DNA from: Prochlorococcus sp. AG-363-J23
GTDB taxonomy: Bacteria; Cyanobacteriota; Cyanobacteriia; PCC-6307; Cyanobiaceae
Length of the DNA: 64,000 nt
Assembly (NCBI GenBank): GCA_003280245.1
Contig: QCFN01000004.1
Coordinates: forward strand, 1-64,000
Direction: 5' to 3'
A program made the position numbers and the translations under genes. Numbering within the stretch: position 1 is the first letter of the stretch; the number at the start of each line of letters is the position of its first letter. This document shows positions 20,178 to 31,153 of the stretch, one piece after another. The notes below the pieces were generated by a model. The model had not been told where the DNA came from, did not search any database, and worked only from the letters and a program-made list of their open reading frames with translations.

Positions 20178-21122
20178 TTATTTTTTACTCAAAAGTGCTT
20201 TCCCTTGACTTATATCAACAACATCTCCTATGAGTTTCTCGCTCACTGCCCACAATCGCTCTCTTTGTTCTGCTTTTAAAGCTAATGGGGCTATTCTACA
20301 AAGCTTAGGATAGCCTCTGAAATTAAACCTAGGTCCATACTGCTCCCCTCCTTTAGCATTTGTACCAGTTGCTGCAAACAATTGAGGCAAAGAGCCCATT
20401 TGGGAACTTTGAAAAATAGGGTCCATTAATCTGTAAGCTGCAGCCTCTTGCCAAGATCCATTAGCCTTTACAGACGTACGCTGTAAATTTGTTCGAGCTA
20501 ATCCTGGATGAGCTGAAAGAGAAGCGATACCTAAATTTGACCGCCTTAATTTATAATTCAATTCTAAAGCAAACATTACATTTGCTAATTTACTTTGGGA
20601 ATAAGATGCCCAACGATCATATTTTTGCTCCCCTTGGAGATCATCCCAATTAATTGTGCCCATATATTGGGCACCAGAGGTAACTGTTACAACCCGTGTC
20701 CCAGGTTGTTCAACGAGCAGCGGTAATAGCTTAAGAGTTAAAGCCATATGGCTAAGGTGATTAACTGCAAATTGGAGTTCAAAGCCTTGTTTGCTAGATG
20801 TACGAGGAGGCGCCATAACACCAGCATTATTAATCAATAAATCCAATTTTTTATATTTAATATTCAACAGATTTATAGCTTCATCGACTTCTTTTAGATC
20901 GGAAAGATCTATTTTTGAAACTTCAATATTTCTACAATTAGTCTCATTTAGAAGTTTCAGTTTTGCTTGCTCAGCTTTTTCTAAGGACCGGCAACCAAGA
21001 ATTACTGTTGCACCCTTTTCAAGCAACGCTTTTGCTGTATCAAAACCTAAACCACTATTTGCACCACTAATAAAGGCTATTCGACCTTCTTGCCTAGGTA
21101 TTGACTCACTAGACCAAACCAT
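20178..21122 (-). CDS. SDR-family oxidoreductase (protochlorophyllide reductase/retinol dehydrogenase-like)
   Basis: RIAFISGANSGLGFDTAKALLEKGATVILGCRSLEKA; LLINNAGVMAPP; YSQSKLANVMFALEL. Confidence 0.85.
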   Translation of the reverse strand: MVWSSESIPRQEGRIAFISGANSGLGFDTAKALLEKGATVILGCRSLEKAEQAKLKLLNETNCRNIEVSKIDLSDLKEVDEAINLLNIKYKKLDLLINNAGVMAPPRTSSKQGFELQFAVNHLSHMALTLKLLPLLVEQPGTRVVTVTSGAQYMGTINWDDLQGEQKYDRWASYSQSKLANVMFALELNYKLRRSNLGIASLSAHPGLARTNLQRTSVKANGSWQEAAAYRLMDPIFQSSQMGSLPQLFAATGTNAKGGEQYGPRFNFRGYPKLCRIAPLALKAEQRERLWAVSEKLIGDVVDISQGKALLSKK

Positions 21123-21744
21123 TGACTTATATTGAGAAAGTTTACATACTAAACAACTTCATTCATGGATTGTGAAAATGACCAGGCAAAGACTCACAAG
21201 ACTAGACATAGCAGGAAATAAAAAGGACTATTTATCCAAATATAATTCTGATACTTAATCGATAGGAAAAATTAAGAACAAACCTTTTATCCAAAATCAA
21301 TTACCTTTGTTAGTCACCTCTTTCTAAAAACGAAAGCGTCAATATTCAGATATAATAGAGCAAAGAATAAAAAGCCGAAACCTCATATTTAAGCTTATAT
21401 CAATATCTATCTAGTTTAAATTTGCTAAAGTCATCTAGAGAAACGAGATCAACCTACAAATCAATCCCAAAGAGTCAGTCTAAATATAAACTAGAAACAC
21501 TTATACGAATAAAAAAAAGAATCATGTACAATACTTTACTCAATAAAGTATATTTATGCAGAATATCTCTATGGATATTTTTTAATTCATTATCAGAACA
21601 ACCCCAGCAATCAAAGGGGATCTTGAAGCCTATTCATGCAGCCAGAGGCAAATACGGCAAGCCGAACCGTCACACTCCGTAATATATTTGTTATAGTTCT
21701 TAACAGCTCGATTATGAGCGTTTTTTAGATTTCCTTTTCCTCCA

Positions 21745-21885
21745 ATGCAAAACACTCCAATCCTTGATGCCATTGCCAATCCCCGTCTTGCTGAGCGTAT
21801 AAACGGATGGGCTGCAATGATGGGATTTTGGGCTTTAGTAGGCGCATACGTCTCAACAGGTCAAGTAATTCCCGGAATTGTCTAA
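21745..21885 (+). CDS. hli: high-light-inducible protein (HLIP)
   Basis: 46 aa MQNTPILDAIANPRLAERINGWAAMMGFWALVGAYVSTGQVIPGIV; ERxNGxxAMxGF motif; below ORF-track cutoff. Confidence 0.85.
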   Translation: MQNTPILDAIANPRLAERINGWAAMMGFWALVGAYVSTGQVIPGIV

Positions 21886-21987
21886 ATATTTTTAGTTCTA
21901 TGGAATTAAACCCTTTCAAACCTTTCAAACAATTTTTCCAGGGGATCTATAAAGAGCCTCTCAATACTCTTCTTAAAAAATCAAATC

Positions 21988-22161
21988 ATGGGAATTGGTA
22001 AATTATTTCTTACATCCATATCAAGTGGGATTGTCACTCAAGAAGAATTGACATGGGTCGCTACTAGTCAATTGAGCTTCTCCAGGTGTGAACAAGCCAC
22101 AGCGTTAAGGCTGGGTCAACTAATTGATTCAGGGCAGATCCATCTTGGATGCAGGCTTTGA
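21988..22161 (+). CDS. small conserved picocyanobacterial hypothetical protein
   Basis: 57 aa MGIGKLFLTSISSGIVTQEELTWVATSQLSFSRCEQATALRLGQLIDSGQIHLGCRL. Confidence 0.65.
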   Translation: MGIGKLFLTSISSGIVTQEELTWVATSQLSFSRCEQATALRLGQLIDSGQIHLGCRL

Positions 22162-22443
22162 ATCAACTTCATAACCAAATTTAATTACTTGACCCTGATT
22201 TTTAATGACCACATCAACTCTTATTCCCTATCAAAAAAACTATAGAAAAAGAGGATCCTCAAAGCCAGATAGATTGCTTATCGGTTCATTACTTTCCTTT
22301 ATTCTGATGGTTGAATTTCATTATCAATACCTTCACAATCCATCAGTACATATCTTCTTTCAAGCAAAAGGTATCTTCCTTTTTTGAAGTAGTAAAGCCC
22401 TGAATAAATTAAAGGTCATTTTTATTTAAATTTTACAATCCAA

Positions 22444-22551
22444 ATGGCTAAACAAATTTCTTATGCACTGAATTCACCATTTCGAGAGCTGGTTGAATTT
22501 GCTTTCTACTGTGTCATTGGCTTAGCAGCTGGTTCGTTAGGTCTATTATGA
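22444..22551 (+). CDS. 35-aa membrane microprotein
   Basis: MAKQISYALNSPFRELVEFAFYCVIGLAAGSLGLL; stop overlaps next start (ATGA). Confidence 0.45.
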   Translation: MAKQISYALNSPFRELVEFAFYCVIGLAAGSLGLL

Positions 22552-22628
22552 ATTTCTCTTCAATTATTTTTCTCGTTTCATGGTCTGCTTTGCTCTACAT
22601 TGGGGCTTTTCTACGTAGAAGCTTATAA
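22548..22628 (+). CDS. 26-aa membrane microprotein
   Basis: MNFSSIIFLVSWSALLYIGAFLRRSL; ATGA overlap with preceding ORF. Confidence 0.4.
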   Translation: MNFSSIIFLVSWSALLYIGAFLRRSL

Positions 22629-23161
22629 AAAAGCAGCTCAACCAACTAGTTATGATTAATCCAGCAACCTGACAACACCTACCTTCAATTCTTCTATTTA
22701 TCTCTAGGTCTTTAGGAGAACTTCAAACTTCTGCAGACAACATTTCAATATTCAATGCAATCCTTTGGTATTATTTATCCATTGGCAATTATTTTTAGCC
22801 TTTAACTTCTTACGCGCAATGCTGATGGCGACGACGATCAAGACGGGCAAAATGATTAACAAAAATTAGTGTAAAGCATCTTATTCTCTCAATCAAAACT
22901 ATTTATGCGCAACTAATAATTAAATCTAGCTTAAACTCTCGGTCAACAAATATTTTACAATATAGTCATCTTTGCTTTTATTCAAATATCATTCCATTAA
23001 AACTAAAAGTTACTATTTAATAATACATGAATTCTATACACTTACACCTATAATTTGCTCATATATTCCTATAACTCAAATATAGATTGTAATTTAAACC
23101 TTAAAAATCAAGTTATAATCTTTTATTTGTAGGCAAAATAATGAAACATGAAGTGAATAGA

Positions 23162-23548
23162 TTACCTGGGGTCTGATGGCTTTGTATTACATTCATACTC
23201 AACAATTTCTCCCCTTGGCATACGCTGAGAAAACCTTGGACTTTCTTCATGCAATCCTTTCTCGTTATCCCAAAGACTCCATAGCCATTTTCTATCAGTA
23301 AAACTTATATCTCCTTTTTTCAATGAAACTGGCAACATTAAACTGATATCTTTCCAGTCAAGTATGACAACAGCCCCTTGGTCGACTTTCTCTAGGTCTG
23401 TAACAACTGAAAAATCGCCATTCAAATTATTTCTTATAGTCATTTTAAGCTCTGCGCCATCACAATAAAAAGTAGATGGAGGCGTTATAACCAAGAAAAA
23501 ACTTAGCAAGAAAGAAAACATGTGCATAATTTTATTTTCAAACAACAC
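23162..23548 (-). CDS. secreted hypothetical protein
   Basis: Signal-like N-terminus MHMFSFLLSFFLVITPPSTFYCDGAELKMTIRNNLNGDFSVV. Confidence 0.5.
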   Translation of the reverse strand: MLFENKIMHMFSFLLSFFLVITPPSTFYCDGAELKMTIRNNLNGDFSVVTDLEKVDQGAVVILDWKDISLMLPVSLKKGDISFTDRKWLWSLWDNEKGLHEESPRFSQRMPRGEIVEYECNTKPSDPR

Positions 23549-24268
23549 CTAGTTTCATCGCAGTCTTAACTTTATCTACAAGCAAATCATCCAGATCATT
23601 ATCCGTCTGTCCTGCTAACCATTCCAGAGACTGAATAAGAAATATTTTCATTTGCTTTCGAAAAAGCTTTTTCACCATTACTAAAAGCATGGGCTTTAGC
23701 AATAAAAACAAGAAGCCTGTCATGAGAAGAACCTGAAGCAATAAATAGAAGATTAAACTGATTTTGATAGATGCAAAGCCTATGAATAAAAAAGAATAAC
23801 CAATCCTCTACTTAAAAAATGTAACTCTATTTCCTCCTTAGCGAGGTCCAACCCAATTTCTAATCCCTCATCAATTGCTTTCTTATTCAAATTCTCAGGA
23901 TTAGAATTATCGGTCTCTTGACTCAAGGCTGCAATTCCAATAGGTGTTGCATACCACTGAAAATACTTTGTATGACCTATGGGAGGATCTAACAAGGAAT
24001 CCTCAAGCAACCCCTGAATAGACATTAATAAAAATTTTAAACCTAAAACCTCTCACATAAAGTACCGCAGGTAAATAAGATTTCATAAAGCAAACTAACA
24101 ATCAGCAATAGGCTAAAAATCATTGATTACTCAAAATTCATGGAGGTATTAATACCTACTTCCATCAGGCGATACTATTATAGAAAAGCCATCATCAGCC
24201 ATTCTGAATTATGCTTCCAGTTAATTTGCTTAATTTTCATTCTTAAAAATACTGAGTAAATATTAATT

Positions 24269-24697
24269 ATGCTTACAGAAACTATTAGTATTCAAACCAA
24301 TTCGTCATTTGCTTGTCATTCTATCACCGAACGAATTCAAAGTTTTATAGATACATCTCAACAGCTAGAAGGTGTTGTTTGTGCTTCTAGCAAACATACA
24401 ACAACAGCCTTGATCGTCAATGAAATGGAAGAGAGATTGATAATGGACTTAGAAAAATGGTTAACGGAGTTAGCACCAAAACTTCAAGGCTATAAGCATG
24501 ATGACTTATATCTGCGAGAAAATATTCCAGAAGATGAACCCAGAAATGCTCACTCGCACTTACAAGCAATCCTTCTAGGTAATTCCATAAGTGTTCCATT
24601 TAAAGATGGAAAAATTCAGCTGGGTAAATATCAAGATGTAATCCTTGTTGAATTGGATGGGCCAAAAGAACGAAACATTGTCATTAGTATTCAATAA
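24269..24697 (+). CDS. YjbQ-family (UPF0047) protein
   Basis: VVCASSKHTTTALIVNEMEERLIMDLEKWL...HAHSHLQAILLGNSISVPFKDGKIQLGKYQDVILVELDGPKERNIVISI. Confidence 0.9.
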   Translation: MLTETISIQTNSSFACHSITERIQSFIDTSQQLEGVVCASSKHTTTALIVNEMEERLIMDLEKWLTELAPKLQGYKHDDLYLRENIPEDEPRNAHSHLQAILLGNSISVPFKDGKIQLGKYQDVILVELDGPKERNIVISIQ

Positions 24698-24748
24698 TCA
24701 ACTTCTAAGAACATTATTTAACCTGAATGAAGCCACTCAGAATAGTCT

Positions 24749-25195
24749 TCATCCATCCTTATAAAAGGCTAATGCTGCAAAACCACAAAAATGACCAATC
24801 CTACTAACACCTGCAGGAGAGAACGCCGGTATCAATGCAAATAATGCATTTCCATATAACCAAAGAGATAGACCTGAAAGCAATATTGCAAAAAGACTTT
24901 TTTCAAGAAACCCAATCAGAACCAAATACCCAAGAATTCCGAATACCACGCCGGATAGTCCATGAGTAGCTGAAGGCGAAAACAATGCTATTGGAATTTG
25001 CATAAGTAAAACTGCTATCCATATTGCTATGTATTCTCGTAGACCTTTACTCAACACCAACCAGCTAATTGGAATAAAAATGACGGTATTAGAAAAAAAA
25101 TGTGCAAACCCACTATGGCTAAAAGGTGCGCCCAAGAGGTTCCACAAAGCTAATCCCTGCCCAATCGGCAAATTCCATGAACCACCAAAAAACAA
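24749..25195 (-). CDS. rhomboid-family intramembrane protease
   Basis: SHSGFAHFFSNTVIFIPISWLVL; THGLSGVVFG (catalytic Ser motif); RIGHFCGFAAL (catalytic His). Confidence 0.8.
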   Translation of the reverse strand: MFFGGSWNLPIGQGLALWNLLGAPFSHSGFAHFFSNTVIFIPISWLVLSKGLREYIAIWIAVLLMQIPIALFSPSATHGLSGVVFGILGYLVLIGFLEKSLFAILLSGLSLWLYGNALFALIPAFSPAGVSRIGHFCGFAALAFYKDG

Positions 25196-25357
25196 TTGAT
25201 CACAAAATTCTTGAAGTCAAGAGATTCCTATTAATAACAATGGAAGATACAACCTCATTGATTTCTCCAAAAACTTTCCCGTAAAGAGATGTCTTTAAAT
25301 AATGAAAAGTACATCACAACATGGCAGATGGACTAAGAGGTTATACAACAAGGCTGT

Positions 25358-26659
25358 ATGACTAACTCTGCATTGCATCCTCTACCAACTACAGGGGCCT
25401 TAACTGGGATATTGGAAGCTCTTGCATTTTTCCGTGATCCTGCATTTGCAAAAAAGCGATTTGATCATCTTGGAAATGTTTTTGAGACATCAATGCTTGG
25501 AAAGCCAATGGTATTCATTCAAGGAAGCAAAGCTATTACTGACCTTTTATCTCAACCAGAGGCGATTGAAGGATGGTGGCCAGAGAGTGTTCAAAAACTT
25601 TTAGGTAGTCATTCACTAGCGAATCGCAATGGAGCAGCTCATAAGGCACGCAGAAGAGTAGTAGCACAATTATTCTCATCTGCGGCCCTTAATCGCTACA
25701 GCCCTGGGATTATCAACTTAGTTAATGAGCTCTGCGAAGAGTTGAAAAGTGCAACAACGGCTATTCCTCTATCCAAGAAAATGCGGAATTTCGCATTTTC
25801 CGTGATCGCTACAACAGTCCTCGGGCTGGAAGGTGGTGATCGTGACAAGTTGTTTTCTGATTTCGAGATATGGACCAAAGCTCTCTTCTCAATTCCTATA
25901 GCCCTACCAGGTAGTGCCTTTGCTAACGCACTTAAAGCAAGAAAACGTCTACTTGAAAAACTTCAAAAAATTCTTACTCGGCCTATCAAAAATAAAGGTG
26001 GATTAGATTTACTTTCTGGAGGTCTTGATGAAGCAGGCATTCCTCTCACAGATGACGATCTAGCAGAGCAACTACTTCTACTTTTATTTGCTGGTTACGA
26101 AACAACAGCATCTGCTCTGAGTTGCTTAATGCAGGAATTACTTCTTAATCCACCATTAGAAGCATGGCTTCGTGAAGAGATCGATAACCTGATTTGGCCT
26201 CCAGCTCCTGAACAGGCAACTATCAGCTACGACCCTTCCAACGCTCCAAAACTCGAAGCAATTGTAAATGAGGTAATGCGACTAACACCACCAGTAGGTG
26301 GTTTTTTTCGCCGCACCAAAAAATCCTTAATCATTGACGGAGTCATCGTGCCTAACAATCGTATTGTTCAAGTCGCATTAGCCTCCTCTAATCGTCATGG
26401 CGTAGGCGACCTGGAAGTCTTTCGACCACAACGTCACCTAGATAAAAAATGTTCTTTAACACTAATGCCTTTCGGTGGAGGCGAACGTATATGCCTAGGT
26501 AAGTCCTTAGCTGAACTAGAGATCCGATTAATGATGGTTGGATTGTTTCGTAAATTGCAGTTTAGAGTTGTTCCCAATCAAGACTTCACCCTCCGACAAC
26601 TTCCTAGCCCATCTCCCCGTGATGAGTTGTTAGTAAATGTAAAACTAGCAAAGGAATAA
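25358..26659 (+). CDS. cytochrome P450
   Basis: I-helix FAGYETTASALS, ExxR (EVMR), heme loop PFGGGERICLGKSLA. Confidence 0.95.
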   Translation: MTNSALHPLPTTGALTGILEALAFFRDPAFAKKRFDHLGNVFETSMLGKPMVFIQGSKAITDLLSQPEAIEGWWPESVQKLLGSHSLANRNGAAHKARRRVVAQLFSSAALNRYSPGIINLVNELCEELKSATTAIPLSKKMRNFAFSVIATTVLGLEGGDRDKLFSDFEIWTKALFSIPIALPGSAFANALKARKRLLEKLQKILTRPIKNKGGLDLLSGGLDEAGIPLTDDDLAEQLLLLLFAGYETTASALSCLMQELLLNPPLEAWLREEIDNLIWPPAPEQATISYDPSNAPKLEAIVNEVMRLTPPVGGFFRRTKKSLIIDGVIVPNNRIVQVALASSNRHGVGDLEVFRPQRHLDKKCSLTLMPFGGGERICLGKSLAELEIRLMMVGLFRKLQFRVVPNQDFTLRQLPSPSPRDELLVNVKLAKE

Positions 26660-26722
26660 GAGCAAGAAATAAATGAGCAATCTCAGCAACATCCCCTAAC
26701 CTCAAAATAAAATCAACTAGTC

Positions 26723-26857
26723 ATGGCAAGAGTTAAGTTAAACCCTGAGAGCGAAGAAGTTGGGAAAACCTTCAAGAGAATTGTCATCTCCCTAACAATT
26801 TCCCTGAATACAATTGTCCTTGTCTGGTTCTTTTTCTTCTCAGGCGTGGTCAAATAA
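26723..26857 (+). CDS. 44-aa single-TM hypothetical protein
   Basis: MARVKLNPESEEVGKTFKRIVISLTISLNTIVLVWFFFFSGVVK. Confidence 0.6.
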   Translation: MARVKLNPESEEVGKTFKRIVISLTISLNTIVLVWFFFFSGVVK

Positions 26858-26937
26858 ACCAGAAAATAAAACTCAAAGAGAATATTCAAACTAAGTGATA
26901 AAAAGAAACCTTAATAAAAATTATGTCCTTGCATAAA

Positions 26938-27288
26938 TCAACTAAAGAAGAATTCGACCTCCTTTAGCTTTAAACCTTCCCAGCCAGCATCGATAAGACG
27001 CTGGTTTAGTGTGTCTTGATCGAAGTGCTTTGCTCCAGTACGTACAATTCTATTACGCATTGATTTCTTCACACCACTCCTTTTTCTTGCTCCTTCTTTA
27101 TCCATAACTTCTCGATAAAGAGAAAGCATCTCCAAAGGAATTTTACTCCCATCAAGATCTAATCCAACCTCAATAGCTTTGTCAATCGCATCAGGTCCAG
27201 AAAAATCCATCTCTTTGAACTGCAGGGATTCCAGTATATATAAGCCAGTCAACGATTCACAAATTTGGAGAAGTAATCGCATCGGCAT
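26938..27288 (-). CDS. hypothetical protein
   Basis: 116 aa; MDFSGPDAIDKAIEVGLDLDGSKIPLEMLSLYREVMDKEGARKRSGVKKSMRNRIVRTGAKHFDQDTLNQRLIDAGWEGLKLKEVEFFF. Confidence 0.6.
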   Translation of the reverse strand: MPMRLLLQICESLTGLYILESLQFKEMDFSGPDAIDKAIEVGLDLDGSKIPLEMLSLYREVMDKEGARKRSGVKKSMRNRIVRTGAKHFDQDTLNQRLIDAGWEGLKLKEVEFFFS

Positions 27289-27601
27289 ATATGAAGAATC
27301 AAATCATATTCATACTGACCTTCCTTGATAGCTAAATGTGTTATCAAATGAAGATCGATGGATACTTAGACCTGCAAGCGATAAAATTGAATTTCCAAAT
27401 TGAAATCGATTGAGATAGTGCCAGATTTTCATTAATTCTTTGGCATAGGAATAGTATAAGATGCAATCCTTTACTAGCCTTCAGCTACTGACTCGTTCGT
27501 TTATTATCAAGCCAAGAGAAAACCAGTAACCATGCTTAGAACAAGTTATTTTGAAAAACTGTATAAAAACCACCTCACTTTATCTAATGAGGAATAACAA
27601 A

Positions 27602-27817
27602 ATGAATAAAGAATGGAAGCCAACTAATGATCAAAATACTGGGCCTATATCACGTGTCTCTGAGTTTTTCATTGATGAACTAAATGAGCTTCAAGAAGAA
27701 CTTAATTGTCCGGATGAATTTATTTATGCCTTCTTGGAAGCGATAAGAAATCGTTGGTCACCTGATAGCTGCCATGCTCAAGCAAGGAAGCTCAAAAGAA
27801 ACGCCACTGATTTATAA
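27602..27817 (+). CDS. small hypothetical protein
   Basis: MNKEWKPTNDQNTGPISRVSEFFIDELNELQEELNCPDEFIYAFLEAIRNRWSPDSCHAQ. Confidence 0.5.
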   Translation: MNKEWKPTNDQNTGPISRVSEFFIDELNELQEELNCPDEFIYAFLEAIRNRWSPDSCHAQARKLKRNATDL

Positions 27818-29241
27818 CTATGCACCAAAACTTCTTTCTAGTATTTTTACTTATCTCAGGAATAACCCTTTGCGCTTTACCTTTCTTACTATTTGGCAAG
27901 CCATAATTAGCCATTTCTTAGTTTTAGAACTTTCTGCGTAGCTTCGGGAACTTAACTAGATAGTGTTTCTAAGAGTAATGGAATATCCTCCGAGGACTGA
28001 TCATCCCTGAATTTCCTCTAGCAAGTAAATCATGCCAATATCATTATTAATGATTATCACCATAAAAGCGATAGTAGCATCCAAGTTTTTCCATTAGAAC
28101 CTCATTCAACCTTCATTACTATTTATACCCTTCTTATACGGTATAGAAAACCAAACCTTCTCCTTTACCTCATAATCTGCCAACCATTCCTTATACTCAT
28201 TTACTAAAGCAAGCCTATCTTTATCTTGCAATTGATTAAGTCGAACTAGAACATAGTCTAAAACAACCTCTAAAGACTTCATTGCTTTAATTTCACTAGA
28301 AGACATGCAAACTACATATATAGAACTATTTTATCTAAGCAATTTTCAAAGCATTCCAAAACCAGATAAATACTTATATAGAAGGAGAAATTTTAGTTTT
28401 GAGCAACCTTCCCAAGTCGCTCATAAATCCCACTCTAAGATTTTTGAGCTTGCTAGAGCTCTTTCATTGTTGTGTGGAACGGAAAAGTTGTACCCCTTTC
28501 ACTTCGCTCCACCAGACAACCTTACGAAGCATATGCATCTCAATGTGGATTCATTGGGTTCGGTCTTCCGATTAAAAACTTACGGTTTTCTAATTCTTTG
28601 TATTTAGCAGTACTTCATTTACTAGTCTTAGAATCTCTTCAGGCGCAAGAAACTACTAACCACGGCTAACTTCCCAAGGGGGATACAAGGCATTAATCAG
28701 TGGTTACTAAAGTGTTTGCAGTATGGGAGCATGCACTAGTTTCTATCGCTATTTTTAATTCAACAGGAGAGAACATGAGCTGGCAGTTCCCACCATTACA
28801 AGCTTGTATAGGTCTTTTATTGATTTCAATAGGAATCGTTTCAGGCCTCGATATTCGGTTTAAACTCGGCGACAAAAATAGTGTTTCTTAAAACAAATCA
28901 CTACGACAACAAAATTATCCTTTCTTTGAAGTATTTAATCTATCAAACAATAAAAAAACAGTTACTATAGATAAATCAAGTACTTCATTCTAAATAAAAC
29001 CTTGATATAACAGAGCCCAGAGTACCATTATCCATCCAATCTATCAGCATAATCTCGCAAGACTTATGCAACTTTGCACGGTGGTATCTCTTGCTGATAT
29101 TCCCTCCACAGATCAAGAAACTTTTCTGTGAACTCTTTCTTAGGACCTGATTTACTTTTTCAATCTTTTAGCAATTCCCAACTAAATATGCTTCCATAAC
29201 GAATGATAATCCACAAGAGTTTCGTAGTTCTCTACGAAATC

Positions 29242-29502
29242 TCAGTTGTTATTAGTTCTACTCTTATCAGTTCTCAATTTGGGTTCATATACCGCACCAT
29301 TACATACACCAACAGCAAGAGAATCCTTAGCTTTTTCACTCCATTCCTCTAAATCAGGGGTCTCATCTATCCACATACGTGTGCTATCTAGACAACGGTT
29401 CCAAAAGAAAGCTTGCCTAGAAACAGGTATCAACTCTACAACTATGCATGAAACGCCCAAAACAATAACACCCAAAAAAGATTTCTGAAGTGAATCACCC
29501 AT
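29242..29502 (-). CDS. small membrane hypothetical protein
   Basis: 86 aa MGDSLQKSFLGVIVLGVSCIVVELIPVSRQAFFWNRCLDSTRMW; directly downstream of 29505-29654. Confidence 0.55.
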   Translation of the reverse strand: MGDSLQKSFLGVIVLGVSCIVVELIPVSRQAFFWNRCLDSTRMWIDETPDLEEWSEKAKDSLAVGVCNGAVYEPKLRTDKSRTNNN

Positions 29503-29504
29503 GA

Positions 29505-29654
29505 TTAAATTCTGCGGCTTACTTCAAAAGGTTCATCAGGTATACATTCATTTGGATATGAGATGACATTCTTTGCAGTAAGGCCTGCGGCAATAGCAAC
29601 TAAGCCAATTGCAGATATCCATTTAGATCTATCACTAATAAAGAAATTTTTCAT
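29505..29654 (-). CDS. 49-aa membrane/secreted hypothetical protein
   Basis: MKNFFISDRSKWISAIGLVAIAAGLTAKNVISYPNECIPDEPFEVSRRI; 2-nt spacing to the next gene. Confidence 0.5.
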   Translation of the reverse strand: MKNFFISDRSKWISAIGLVAIAAGLTAKNVISYPNECIPDEPFEVSRRI

Positions 29655-30410
29655 GAAATCAGTAGATCGAGGGGCAAGGCATGCTAGCTCTCTATGACCC
29701 TAAAGCATTTTTCAAGCTCAATGGTCAACTAATTCCGCTTGGTTTGCATTTCAGGGAAATAACTAGTAATTCGAATTAAGTCCAATACTTCGTCTTCGTC
29801 ATAAGTTGCCTTGTATACCGCTTCCTTTCTCTACTCCTTCAGCTTTCAACTTTACTCTGATTGATGCTTTTCTCTCAGCAGTAGTAATCGCTTTGAATCG
29901 TTCTCTTCATTCTTCAGGTATCTCTTCATTATTCATGAAGCCCAAGCAGAAGAAGCATCAAAAAAAGTAACAGATCCTTTCGCTAGAAGGATTCAAAGTT
30001 CTAATCAATTTGCTTTAGCAAAAGCCCTCTTCTCCTTGGAGTAAAACTATTGCATTAGGGAGGTTTTCTTTACTGTAGTTGCAATAGAATTATTTTTCTC
30101 CATTCTTTGCACTAGAAATCGCTTGATCAATATCCAACTTCGTGGCCCATTCGCTAAAAGAGATACTAATGTCTAAAGTGTAAAAGTCATCTTGATTACT
30201 ATTTAATAAAGAATGTATATGTTGAATAGAAAATGAGCAAGTAAAAATCTCTGAAACTCATCGAGCTTTCCTAAGCTTTACTCAAATCGCCAATTGCTGA
30301 CCAATCCTCACAATACAACAGAAATTAACTTCTATTTAAGTTTTGTGAATCATTCTCGGCGAATTAAATTTTTCATTCCAATCTTTTTATAAAGAAAAGT
30401 ACGGAAAAAA

Positions 30411-30542
30411 ATGAAAAAAGAAACGCCTCTCAAAAATAAAGAAGGTAATGATGACGATAAAGAAGGGGAAGATGCCAATGTTGATTGGCTAATAAACTAT
30501 GAATATGACGAAAATGATGATGGTATCGACTGGGAAACCTAA
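30411..30542 (+). CDS. 43-aa acidic protein with DDGIDWE motif
   Basis: MKKETPLKNKEGNDDDKEGEDANVDWLINYEYDENDDGIDWET. Confidence 0.55.
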   Translation: MKKETPLKNKEGNDDDKEGEDANVDWLINYEYDENDDGIDWET

Positions 30543-30587
30543 AGCATTAGGAAAACCGCTAGAACATAGTTAAATAAGTTCTTTTCT

Positions 30588-30776
30588 ATGCCCACCCTTT
30601 TTTCTGTTGCTCTTGACTTAGGTCCTATTGAGCTAGGCATAATCTTTTTCGCTGGACTAAGTTTTTTAATACTTTTTGGGTACAGCTCTGCCAAAGGTGG
30701 CTACCAGGATCTAATTAAAACAACTTTGGATAATGATGAAGCCATAAGAAACAATAACCTAAGCAAAAAGCTTTAG
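30588..30776 (+). CDS. small single-TM hypothetical protein
   Basis: MPTLFSVALDLGPIELGIIFFAGLSFLILFGYSSAKGGYQDLIKTTLDNDEAIRNN. Confidence 0.55.
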   Translation: MPTLFSVALDLGPIELGIIFFAGLSFLILFGYSSAKGGYQDLIKTTLDNDEAIRNNNLSKKL

Positions 30777-30954
30777 GTCATTGTTAAAACCTCTCATCGA
30801 ATAAAGACAATATACAAAGAATGTCTTCTAGAAAAGCTTTACTTAATAGGTTTATTGATTTAATATAAAAGAAGTAATAAAAAATATATCAATTTGCTCT
30901 CAGGAATGCTCATTTAAGCTGTCGACACATCATAGGAGTCTCAGGCCATTCACA

Positions 30955-31128
30955 ATGACATATCGCATTAAAAGGGACGATGGTGAAAATGACGAAATCA
31001 CTTCTCAGAGTTTCGAGAACTACAACGATGCCTATGACTTATTAGAAAGGCTATATATGGATATTTGCTGTTCAGATGCTGACTACGACGACCGTCCTTA
31101 CTATGAAATTTTCGAGGTCAAGAATTAA
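30955..31128 (+). CDS. 57-aa conserved hypothetical protein
   Basis: MTYRIKRDDGENDEITSQSFENYNDAYDLLERLYMDICCSDADYDDRPYYEIFEVKN. Confidence 0.65.
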   Translation: MTYRIKRDDGENDEITSQSFENYNDAYDLLERLYMDICCSDADYDDRPYYEIFEVKN

Positions 31129-31153
31129 CCAGACTCATTTTTTTCTTAACTGA

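Noticed and set aside
21725-21928. 67-aa minus-strand ORF MKGLKGFNSIELKIF...
   Set aside because: Antisense to the HLIP gene at 21745-21885; no recognisable features of its own
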